NCBI GenBank assembly: GCA_002010925.1
Contig: MTLR01000131.1
Coordinates: 1-11,821 of the forward strand
DNA: 11,821 nt
Direction of reading: 5' to 3'
Origin: Candidatus Bathyarchaeota archaeon JdFR-04
GTDB taxonomy: Archaea; Thermoproteota; Bathyarchaeia; Bathyarchaeales; UBA233
Position 1 is the first letter of the stretch. Each line of letters begins with the position of its first letter. The position numbers and the translations under genes were made by a program. The notes below the pieces were generated by a model. That model searched no databases. It had not been told where the DNA came from and saw only the letters and a list, made by a program, of their open reading frames with translations. Shown here one piece after another: positions 1 through 5,822 of the stretch.

Positions 1-212
1 TCATCAAAAAAGAGGAGATTCCAGTCAAAACGGAACAATTTTCAGCATGTTTAAAAATGATATTTGGCGAGGAAGTACGATACCTTATCGAAATGTCCAT
101 TGTGGAAAAACTTTACATTGAAATAGAAGAGAGGTTGGAGAAAAAGAGAGGTCATACTTTTACTGATTATATCAACAACGCAAGGAAAAAATACTTGAAA
201 AAAAAGAGATAA
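1..212 (+). CDS. C-terminal end of a NitrOD5-like small archaeal protein (5' truncated)
   Basis: An open frame enters from the left edge (first full codon at base 3) and stops with TAA at 210-212, leaving 69 residues. They are charged and helical: a stretch around FGEEVRYLIEM, then an IVEKLYIEIEERLEKK helix, then FTDYINNARKKYLKK and a Lys/Arg-rich tail. The order 'F-G-E-E ... E-K-L-Y ... T-F-x-D-Y-I ... A-R-K' resembles the NitrOD5 output domain common in Thermoproteota and Thaumarchaeota, a domain without a firm biochemical role. The match is from memory of the family pattern, so the name is tentative. The frame itself is convincing because it is open throughout and amino-acid-like. The start and any partner domain lie outside the window. 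Confidence 0.6.
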   Translation, partial: IKKEEIPVKTEQFSACLKMIFGEEVRYLIEMSIVEKLYIEIEERLEKKRGHTFTDYINNARKKYLKKKR

Positions 213-284
213 ACATTCCAGCTATAATTCGCCCTATAAAATTTTCTTTCTCACACATATTTTATACTTCATCTTTAATGACTG

Positions 285-322
285 TTTCAGACATTTTGTT
301 TTAGGAATATTATTTGTGTGGT
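285..322. repeat. 38-bp dispersed direct repeat, copy 1
   Basis: This segment matches 7588-7625 at 34 of 38 bases in the same orientation. Its last 18 bases, gaatattatttgtgtggt, are identical in both copies. The four differences are all transitions. Neither copy is in a gene, and the shared frame carries amino-acid-changing differences, so this is not a conserved coding segment. The match stops sharply after 'gtggt'. Each copy includes a TATA-like aatatta and lies upstream of a small Cys-containing reading frame. Confidence 0.7.
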
Positions 323-344
323 CATATCGATGTGGAAAAAGTAG

Positions 345-431
345 ATGAAAACAAATACAGGTGTAAAATGTTCCAAGTGTAGATGTAATATTACAGGATT
401 GTTATTAACTGGCAAAAGCTTAAGCGACTGA
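345..431 (+). CDS. possible 28-residue Cys-rich microprotein (KCSKCRC)
   Basis: An ATG at 345 opens a frame of 28 codons ending in TGA at 429-431. The product begins MKTNTGVKCSKCRCNITG, so it has a CxxCxC cluster that could bind Cu(I), Zn or Fe. It starts 22 bp after copy 1 of the 38-bp repeat, whose aatatta is at a reasonable distance for a promoter. There is no clear Shine-Dalgarno. It lies about 190 bp before a copper exporter, so a copper-related role is conceivable. An ORF this short occurs easily by chance, and it could also be a gene remnant. Confidence 0.2.
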   Translation: MKTNTGVKCSKCRCNITGLLLTGKSLSD

Positions 432-570
432 TACTTTCAGTAGACAAAAGGCAATTGATATATATTATGAAGGTCTCTGAGGAAATTTATGTTTACCCTG
501 AGACTTATCATGGGCTCACTTTACTTTTCCGGAAACGCCCTAAAATGTTCTTAAACAATAAACACTTATC

Positions 571-612
571 AAGAATAAAACATATGAAACGTGAAATGTA
601 ACCTTTCAGGTT
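571..612 (+). promoter_or_regulatory. candidate promoter and operator of the copper ATPase gene
   Basis: A TATA-like agaataaaacat (about 572-583) is followed by the perfect 5-3-5 dyad AACCTTTCAGGTT at 600-612, only 8 bp before the ATG at 621. With normal archaeal TATA-to-start spacing, transcription would begin inside or next to the dyad. A repressor bound there would block initiation. The AGGTT half could also act as a weak ribosome binding site. A metal-responsive repressor is an inference from position; no regulator gene is visible nearby. Confidence 0.35.
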
Positions 613-620
613 GTCTAAGC

Positions 621-2642
621 ATGAAACAACAAAGGCATAGTAAACATAAACGTCATGGCCACGCTCGCCACATACATGAGTTTAAAAATAAGTTTTTCGT
701 TTCACTGATACTTACTGTCCCCATTTTACTCCTGTCAGAAATGATCCAAGAATGGTTCAACTTCACCATAGAAATACCATTCCAAAGAGAAGTCTTATTC
801 CTGTTGTCACTGATTGTTTACGCTTACGGCGGACAGCCCTTCTTAACTGGAATGATCCGGGAAGTCAGAAAGCGGCAGCCTGGAATGATGACGCTTATAG
901 GAACCGCTATCTCCGTTGCTTTCTTCTATTCAGCTGGAACTGTTTTCCTCATAACTGGAAAAGACTTCTTCTGGGAACTTGCGACCCTAATTGACGTAAT
1001 GCTTCTTGGACACTGGATAGAAGCCAAAAGCGTTCTCGGAGCCTCAAAAGCCCTAGAAGAACTCGTAAAAATAATGCCAACAACGGCCCATCTAATCAGA
1101 AAGGGAAAGATAATAGACGTTCCAGTTTCACAACTAGAAGTCGGCGACATCGTCCTTATTCGTCCAGGTGAAAAAATCCCCTCAGACGGTCGGGTAGTTG
1201 AGGGAGAATCCTTCGTTAATGAAGCCCTTTTGACAGGCGAGTCAAAACCTGTCCACAAAAAAGTTGAGGATAAAGTCATAGGCGGCGCAATAAATGAAGA
1301 AGGCGTCCTAAAAGTGAAGATAGAGCGAACAGGCGAAGAAACCTATCTGGCGCAAGTGATAAAGCTGGTTAAGCAAGCCCAAGAAAGCAGATCAAGAACC
1401 CAAGACCTAGCGAACAGAGCGTCAGCCCTCCTCTTTTACGTGGCCTTCAGCGTCGGAATCGTAACCTACATGATATGGTTCTCCTTCGGAAATCCCGAAT
1501 TCGCCCTTGAAAGGTCAGTTACAGTTCTAGTCATAGCCTGCCCCCACGCCCTCGGCTTAGCCATACCTTTAGTCGTCGCTATTTCTACCTCTATCACGGC
1601 GAAAAGCGGAATACTCATCAGAGACAGAAGAGCCTTCGAAATGGTAAAGGATATAGACGCCGTTGTTTTCGACAAAACTGGCACATTAACATTAGGAAAA
1701 TTCGGCGTCAGCGACATAATTTCCTTCATCCCAGAAGAGAAATTGCTGGAACTTACCGCAAGCATTGAGCTTAACTCGGAACACATAATCGCAAAAGCTA
1801 TAGTAGAATACGCAAAAGGAAAAGGAATAGAAATCCCGCAAACAAGGCAATTTAAAGCCCTACCGGGCAGAGGAGCCTATGGGAAGGTTGGTAAAAAAGA
1901 AGTTTACGTTGGAAGCCCAAACCTCCTTAAAGAAATGAAACTAGAAATAAAAGACCCAGAAATAAAGAAGCTTCAAGAACAAGGCAAAACTGTTGTTTTC
2001 ACGGTGGTTGACGGAAAACTTGCCGGAGCTTTCGCCCTTTCCGATAGGATAAGAGAGGAATCACGTGAAGCGGTCAGAAAGCTAAAGAAAACTGGAGTAA
2101 AAGTTTATATGCTCACCGGCGACGCTGAAGAAGTAGCTGAATGGGTTGCAAAAGAACTTGGCATAGACGACTATTTTGCGCAAGTTTTGCCAGAAGAAAA
2201 AGCAGAGAAAATCAAACTTTTGAAGGAGAAAGGCCTCAAAGTAGCCATGGTCGGCGATGGGATAAACGATGCCCCAGCCCTTGTTACTGCTGACGTCGGC
2301 ATAGCCATAGGCGCCGGAACCGACGTAGCCATCGAAAGTGCAGACATAATCCTCGTTAGAAACGATCCGAGAGACGTCGTAAAAGTTGCAGACCTTTCAC
2401 AAAAAACATATTCAAAAATGGTTCAGAACCTCTGGTGGGCCGGGGGCTACAACATTTTTGCCATACCATTAGCAGCCGGCGTCCTCTCAGGTTACGGCAT
2501 AATCGTGAACCCGGCGATCGGAGCCCTACTCATGTCACTAAGCACAGTTATAGTCGCAATCAACAGCCAAACACTAAGAAAATATGAGCCGAAAATAGAG
2601 TTCACAGGAACCAGAGCAGAGAAAAGTAAACATAGCCACTGA
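621..2642 (+). CDS. copB: CopB-type copper-exporting P-type ATPase (P1B-3)
   Basis: This is a complete heavy-metal P-type ATPase of 673 residues that exports copper across the cytoplasmic membrane using ATP. Numbered from the ATG at 621, it has a His-rich N-terminus (about 1-20), paired membrane helices before the actuator domain with TGES at 205-208, the transport motif CPH at 307-309 in TM6, DKTGTLT from the phosphorylated Asp351, TGD in the P-domain, GDGINDAP at 545-552, GYN in TM7 and MSLST at 638-642 in TM8. CPH, YN and MSxST are the P1B-3 (CopB) signature and argue against CopA, which has CPC and usually a CxxC N-terminal domain. The C-terminus is also His-bearing (KSKHSH). The family's SEHP motif reads SEHI here, with His388 kept and Pro replaced by Ile389. 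An in-frame GTG at 591 would add ten residues including C-x4-C. I prefer 621 because the His-rich start then matches the family and the 600-612 dyad falls outside the gene. Confidence 0.95.
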   Translation: MKQQRHSKHKRHGHARHIHEFKNKFFVSLILTVPILLLSEMIQEWFNFTIEIPFQREVLFLLSLIVYAYGGQPFLTGMIREVRKRQPGMMTLIGTAISVAFFYSAGTVFLITGKDFFWELATLIDVMLLGHWIEAKSVLGASKALEELVKIMPTTAHLIRKGKIIDVPVSQLEVGDIVLIRPGEKIPSDGRVVEGESFVNEALLTGESKPVHKKVEDKVIGGAINEEGVLKVKIERTGEETYLAQVIKLVKQAQESRSRTQDLANRASALLFYVAFSVGIVTYMIWFSFGNPEFALERSVTVLVIACPHALGLAIPLVVAISTSITAKSGILIRDRRAFEMVKDIDAVVFDKTGTLTLGKFGVSDIISFIPEEKLLELTASIELNSEHIIAKAIVEYAKGKGIEIPQTRQFKALPGRGAYGKVGKKEVYVGSPNLLKEMKLEIKDPEIKKLQEQGKTVVFTVVDGKLAGAFALSDRIREESREAVRKLKKTGVKVYMLTGDAEEVAEWVAKELGIDDYFAQVLPEEKAEKIKLLKEKGLKVAMVGDGINDAPALVTADVGIAIGAGTDVAIESADIILVRNDPRDVVKVADLSQKTYSKMVQNLWWAGGYNIFAIPLAAGVLSGYGIIVNPAIGALLMSLSTVIVAINSQTLRKYEPKIEFTGTRAEKSKHSH

Positions 2643-2673
2643 AGTAAACAGTCATCATAAGGGATTAATTCAT

Positions 2674-3507
2674 TTATCTTTCTGAAAGCACGGTTTTTGC
2701 TCTCTTAACTATTAATCTAAGCGTTTCTCTACGGATTCCCGTTTCCATTTCAAGTTCTTTCAGAGGCTTCGCAGTCAACTGTTTTAGCAGAATTATTCCA
2801 GCAGAAGCCAATTTTTCCTTAGTTGCGGCATCTAATCCCTTAAGATAAGTTATTGGATAGAGCTTCTTTTCTTCTATCATAACCCTCAAATCATGATTTG
2901 GAGGCGTCCTCCATCCAATATGATGGATTCCCCTGCATTTCGCATAACGTTTAGCGTGATTTGAAAGCTTCGTATTACAAACTATCATCGCCCCATCTAT
3001 CTTCAAGTCATGTAGCCCTAACTTGAAGCCTTCGGTTACATCCTCAAGAACAGCCCTTGCAATGCGGCTTACATCCAAACCGGTTGGAGTATGATAATTA
3101 GAGTGCCGCTTCACCTCCACAATGTATGTTTTCCCCTTCTTCCTTGCCACCGCATCAACTTCATGTTCCACACATTTGCCGCATATAATCTGGTTTGGAG
3201 TAACGTCGTAGCCATGTTCACCCAGTAATATCTGAACAAAACATTCAAAATCCCTCGGATCCATTAAACTCAAGGATTTACGTAAATCAACTATATGCTT
3301 AACAGCTGGCTTATACCGACTCAACAACCTAAAAATTGTTTTGAGGATTTCCCGGGTTTCCATCCCATTATAAGCCTTCGATTCAATAATACGAGCAATT
3401 TTCTCAGCAATTTCCCTAGAAGCCCCCATCCTTAAACATGTTCTAACAATCTTTTCTTTATCGAACGGCTGTCTTCTCCCATCCGCTTTTACCACGAATA
3501 TTGCCAA
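2674..3507 (-). CDS. ATP-cone / Mrr-like nuclease / helix-hairpin-helix fusion protein
   Basis: This 277-residue protein has three parts. Residues 1-80 form an ATP-cone (VVKADGRRQPFDKEKI near the start), the (d)ATP/ATP-sensing module of ribonucleotide reductases and NrdR. Residues 82-210 look like an Mrr-type PD-(D/E)xK nuclease: DFECF with Glu88, Asp118 in EVDAV, then Glu131-x-Lys133 in IVEVK, and a later strand GAMIVCNT, all in the order seen in restriction-endonuclease-like folds. A CGKC pair (109-112) sits just before the catalytic Asp. Residues 217-272 resemble a helix-hairpin-helix DNA-binding tail (YLKGLDAATKEKLASAG). The start is TTG at 3507, and the next in-frame alternative is the GTG four codons later. 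No methyltransferase adjoins it, so it is not an obvious restriction-modification system. DNA repair, or nucleotide-controlled cleavage of foreign DNA, are possible roles. The domain calls are good; the function is unknown. Confidence 0.85.
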   Translation of the reverse strand: MAIFVVKADGRRQPFDKEKIVRTCLRMGASREIAEKIARIIESKAYNGMETREILKTIFRLLSRYKPAVKHIVDLRKSLSLMDPRDFECFVQILLGEHGYDVTPNQIICGKCVEHEVDAVARKKGKTYIVEVKRHSNYHTPTGLDVSRIARAVLEDVTEGFKLGLHDLKIDGAMIVCNTKLSNHAKRYAKCRGIHHIGWRTPPNHDLRVMIEEKKLYPITYLKGLDAATKEKLASAGIILLKQLTAKPLKELEMETGIRRETLRLIVKRAKTVLSER

Positions 3508-3562
3508 AATTCAACTACCAAAAGCTTATAGTGAATACATCAGCTAAAAAAGTACTGTTATC
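3508..3562. promoter_or_regulatory. shared divergent promoter region, nuclease / R15P isomerase
   Basis: Only 55 bp separate the two outward-facing TTG starts. A TATA-like cttatagtga (3525-3534) lies 30-35 bp before the + strand start. Its complement, cactataag, lies about 20 bp before the - strand start. Neither gene has a clear Shine-Dalgarno, which fits leaderless or near-leaderless messages. Competition for one control region is possible. Confidence 0.35.
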
Positions 3563-4495
3563 TTGGTGAAGGCCTTGTTAAAGCCTGTTCAAACGACCGC
3601 AAAAAAGATAAGAAATCTCGAAATTCAAGGCGCTAGAAATATCGCCATAGCAGCTATAAAAGCGGTAGAAGCCCTAGCCAAGGAAACAAGGACAAAAAGT
3701 AAAAGGGAGTTTTTAAGGCAGCTTTCAGAGGCGAAAGAGATACTTTTCTCTTCACGGGAAACCGAGCCGCTTATGAGAAATGCAATCCGATGGGTAATAG
3801 ATCAGGTGGAAAAAAGCGACCAAAAAGACATCAAAAGTCTGATTAAAACAATCTCATCGGCTTCGAAGCAATTTCTCACAAACCTTGAAGACTCAAAGGA
3901 GAGAATCGCTGAGATAGGAGCCAAAAGGATCCGAAATAACTTAGTAATTTTCACCCACTGCCATTCTTCCACTGTTACTCATTTGCTTAGAAGGGCGAAA
4001 CATGAGGGAAAAGCGTTCGAGGTAATCTGCACCGAAACCAGACCAGTATTCCAAGGGAGGATAACCGCGAAGGAAATGCTAGAGCTTGGAGTAAAAACAA
4101 CTTTAATTGTGGATTCAGCTGCCCGCTTTTTTATGAACCAAGCCGACCTTGTACTTGTCGGTGCAGATGCAATTACCTCTGAAGGAAATATAATAAACAA
4201 AATCGGAACGAGCATGATTGCCCTTGTGGCCCAGGAAGCCAGAACACCATTCTACGTGGTTTCTGAACTTTTAAAGTTCGACCCCGCAACCATGTATGGG
4301 GATTATGAAAAAATAGAGGAACGAAGTTCAAGAGAAGTTTGGAAAGACCCTCCGGAAGGCTTGGTTATAAGGAACCCGGCCTTTGATGTGACAAGAAGGA
4401 ACTTTATTCACGGGATAATATGCGAAGAGGGAATAATTTCTCCCCACTCAATAACCGAGGTTATCCATAGAAGATACCCGTGGATATTTAAGTAA
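3563..4495 (+). CDS. ribose-1,5-bisphosphate isomerase (archaeal AMP pathway)
   Basis: The 310-residue product belongs to the eIF2B-alpha/beta/delta-related isomerases. It is expected to convert ribose 1,5-bisphosphate to ribulose 1,5-bisphosphate, the middle step of AMP salvage into central carbon metabolism. The N-terminal third is helical (IQGARNIAIAAIKAVEALA), followed by a Rossmann-like core. The catalytic Cys in FTHCHSSTV is residue 133 and the catalytic Asp in VLVGADAI is residue 202, the same numbers reported for the Thermococcus enzyme. These residues, together with RuBisCO and AMP phosphorylase next door, separate it from eIF2B subunits and from methylthioribose-1-phosphate isomerase. 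Translation starts at TTG 3563 or the adjacent GTG at 3566, with no clear Shine-Dalgarno. It meets the RuBisCO gene tail to tail with only 2 bp between stop codons. In the Thermococcus homologue AMP is an activator; whether that holds here cannot be seen. Confidence 0.93.
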   Translation: MVKALLKPVQTTAKKIRNLEIQGARNIAIAAIKAVEALAKETRTKSKREFLRQLSEAKEILFSSRETEPLMRNAIRWVIDQVEKSDQKDIKSLIKTISSASKQFLTNLEDSKERIAEIGAKRIRNNLVIFTHCHSSTVTHLLRRAKHEGKAFEVICTETRPVFQGRITAKEMLELGVKTTLIVDSAARFFMNQADLVLVGADAITSEGNIINKIGTSMIALVAQEARTPFYVVSELLKFDPATMYGDYEKIEERSSREVWKDPPEGLVIRNPAFDVTRRNFIHGIICEEGIISPHSITEVIHRRYPWIFK

Positions 4496-4497
4496 GC

Positions 4498-5733
4498 CTA
4501 CTCTTGATGTCCTGTCCCCCACATATCCAACGCTATTTTAAGTTCCCTATGGGCTTCAGCATATTTACTCAACGGGATGTTCCTCAAAGTCGCATCCACA
4601 GCTTGCCGCATGGCTTTTGCCCCTGCCACCGTTCCCTCTCTATGTCCGTGAATCCCGCCTCCAGCTTGAATAACAAAGTCTAACCCAAAGAAGTCAATAA
4701 GAGCTGGAACCAGCCCCGGATACAAACCGCCCGAGGCAACTGGTAAAACCGGTTTTAGGCCTTTCATTTCCTCCCTTATTGCTTTACAATTCTCCGCCAC
4801 TTCCTCCCTTGTTTCAAACATTTTTCCTACAACTGTGCCTACATGAAGCTGGTCAACCCCAATTATTCTAGATATTTTAGCTATTACACGCATCGAAATT
4901 CCATGCCTAGGATTTTTAGTGAAAGCAGCATGCCCCGCTCTATGTGCATGAACTACCAAGTTAAAGTCCTGTTCACGTAGGCTCTGTAATGCTGAAAAGC
5001 CACATGTCAAAATATCGACCATAACGTACTCTCCACCGTGGTTCAGAACGAAATCTGCTCTTCTCAACATTTCCTCCGTTTCAGCCGTAATGTTAACCAT
5101 GTAAACCTTTCTTTCACCAGTCTCTTCTTGAGCTTTGTCTCTGCTTTCCAAAGTTTTTATGACACGATCCTCGAATGGGTTAAACTTCTGACTGCTTAAA
5201 TTCTCATCATCCTTTACTATATCGCACCCTCCAACCCAAGCTTCATAAGCAACTTGGGCATGATCCGCAGTTTTTAACCCCAGCTTAGGTTTAATTATCG
5301 TCCCTACCAGCGGCCTATCATAAACCCCTAAAAGGTTACGAACCCCCTCAACACCATATTTTGGACCTTTAAAGCTTCGAATAAGTTCTGATGGAAAATA
5401 AACGTCGTTAAGTCGTAAATGTTTAATGGTCTTTAATCCGAATACGTTCCCAGAAATGCTGCTCAGTATGTTCGGCATATTACCAAGTTCAAAAAGCTCA
5501 ATTGGATAAGCGATTTTCACAGTATTCCCATCTATGCTGAAAACATGAGCAGCAAGCTCCTTAACATATGGCTTTATAGTTGTTAGCTCAGTCCATGTGC
5601 CTATGGAACTCTCAGCAGCCACTCCTCCCGCGGCTTCACTAATGCTTACACCATCCGGTTCGACGTAGAAGACGCAAACAACATCCGTTTCTTTGGGTTC
5701 GTAACTTAAATTCACAAAATCTAAGTACCTCAA
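4498..5733 (-). CDS. rbcL: form III RuBisCO large subunit (AMP pathway)
   Basis: This is a 411-residue ribulose-1,5-bisphosphate carboxylase of the archaeal form III type. It adds CO2 to ribulose 1,5-bisphosphate and splits the product into two 3-phosphoglycerates. All active-site residues checked are present: Glu41 and Thr46 (AAESSIGTWT), Asn96 (GNVFG), Lys148 and Lys150 (KPKLGL), carbamylated Lys174 with Asp176 and Glu177 (GCDIVKDDE), His264-Arg265, His297 (LHVGT), loop-6 Lys304 (VVGKMF), Ser334 and the 358-360 GGG phosphate site. They correspond to spinach E60, T65, N123, K175, K177, K201, D203, E204, H294, R295, H327, K334, S379 and the 403-405 loop. So this is a true RuBisCO and not a RuBisCO-like protein. 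Catalysis probably occurs in a large-subunit-only oligomer; no small-subunit gene is visible. It is somewhat shorter at both ends than well-known archaeal form III enzymes. The TTG start at 5733 is supported by a strong Shine-Dalgarno. It is divergent from AMP phosphorylase. Confidence 0.96.
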   Translation of the reverse strand: MRYLDFVNLSYEPKETDVVCVFYVEPDGVSISEAAGGVAAESSIGTWTELTTIKPYVKELAAHVFSIDGNTVKIAYPIELFELGNMPNILSSISGNVFGLKTIKHLRLNDVYFPSELIRSFKGPKYGVEGVRNLLGVYDRPLVGTIIKPKLGLKTADHAQVAYEAWVGGCDIVKDDENLSSQKFNPFEDRVIKTLESRDKAQEETGERKVYMVNITAETEEMLRRADFVLNHGGEYVMVDILTCGFSALQSLREQDFNLVVHAHRAGHAAFTKNPRHGISMRVIAKISRIIGVDQLHVGTVVGKMFETREEVAENCKAIREEMKGLKPVLPVASGGLYPGLVPALIDFFGLDFVIQAGGGIHGHREGTVAGAKAMRQAVDATLRNIPLSKYAEAHRELKIALDMWGTGHQE

Positions 5734-5822
5734 ACCAGCTACCTCTTATTGTTATTGGATTAAGCCACTTAAAGGCTTTAAACAATAAACACATGTTACT
5801 CAATTACTTAGAGTGAACTTGT
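5734..5822. promoter_or_regulatory. divergent RuBisCO / AMP phosphorylase control region
   Basis: The 89-bp gap between the two outward-facing genes has an interrupted dyad, AAGCC (5762-5766) and GGCTT (5774-5778), with seven bases between. It is flanked by TATA-like ctttaaacaa on the + side (about 5776-5785) and tttaaag/tttaag on the - side. One regulator bound at the dyad could control both directions. Promoter positions are judged by eye only. Confidence 0.4.
5741..5745 (-). promoter_or_regulatory. Shine-Dalgarno GAGGT deciding the RuBisCO TTG start
   Basis: On the - strand the sequence reads aagaGGTAGctggtTTG. GAGGT ends seven bases before the TTG at 5733, which is ideal spacing and supports this unusual start codon. 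Confidence 0.65.

Larger units (their letters stand above)
213..590. other. gene-poor stretch upstream of the copper ATPase
   Basis: This AT-rich stretch has no convincing long gene. It holds one copy of a 38-bp repeat (285-322), a 28-codon ORF with a CxxCxC motif (345-431), and a 44-codon ORF from an ATG at 467 to a TAA at 599-601 that I do not recognise. That second ORF has no Shine-Dalgarno, although a TATA-like tatatatta precedes it. One frame just after the repeat (near 323-375) also reads protein-like (GHIDVEKVDENKYRC) before a TAG, so the region could be the remains of a decayed small metal-binding gene. That last idea is speculative. Confidence 0.5.

Noticed and set aside
472-504. Inverted repeat GTCTC ... 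GAGAC upstream of the copper ATPase
   Set aside because: Only five perfect pairs over a 22-base loop, which is expected by chance in a stretch this long.
926-1786. Long - strand frames inside the copper ATPase gene
   Set aside because: They are antisense shadows of a gene with all P-type ATPase motifs; their translations show no domain features and have no ribosome binding sites.
3563-4495. eIF2B subunit or methylthioribose-1-phosphate isomerase instead of R15P isomerase
   Set aside because: Cys133 and Asp202 and the RuBisCO/AMP phosphorylase context fit the R15P isomerase specifically.
4498-5733. RuBisCO-like protein (form IV) without carboxylase activity
   Set aside because: Every catalytic residue checked, including the carbamylated Lys and loop-6 Lys, is conserved.
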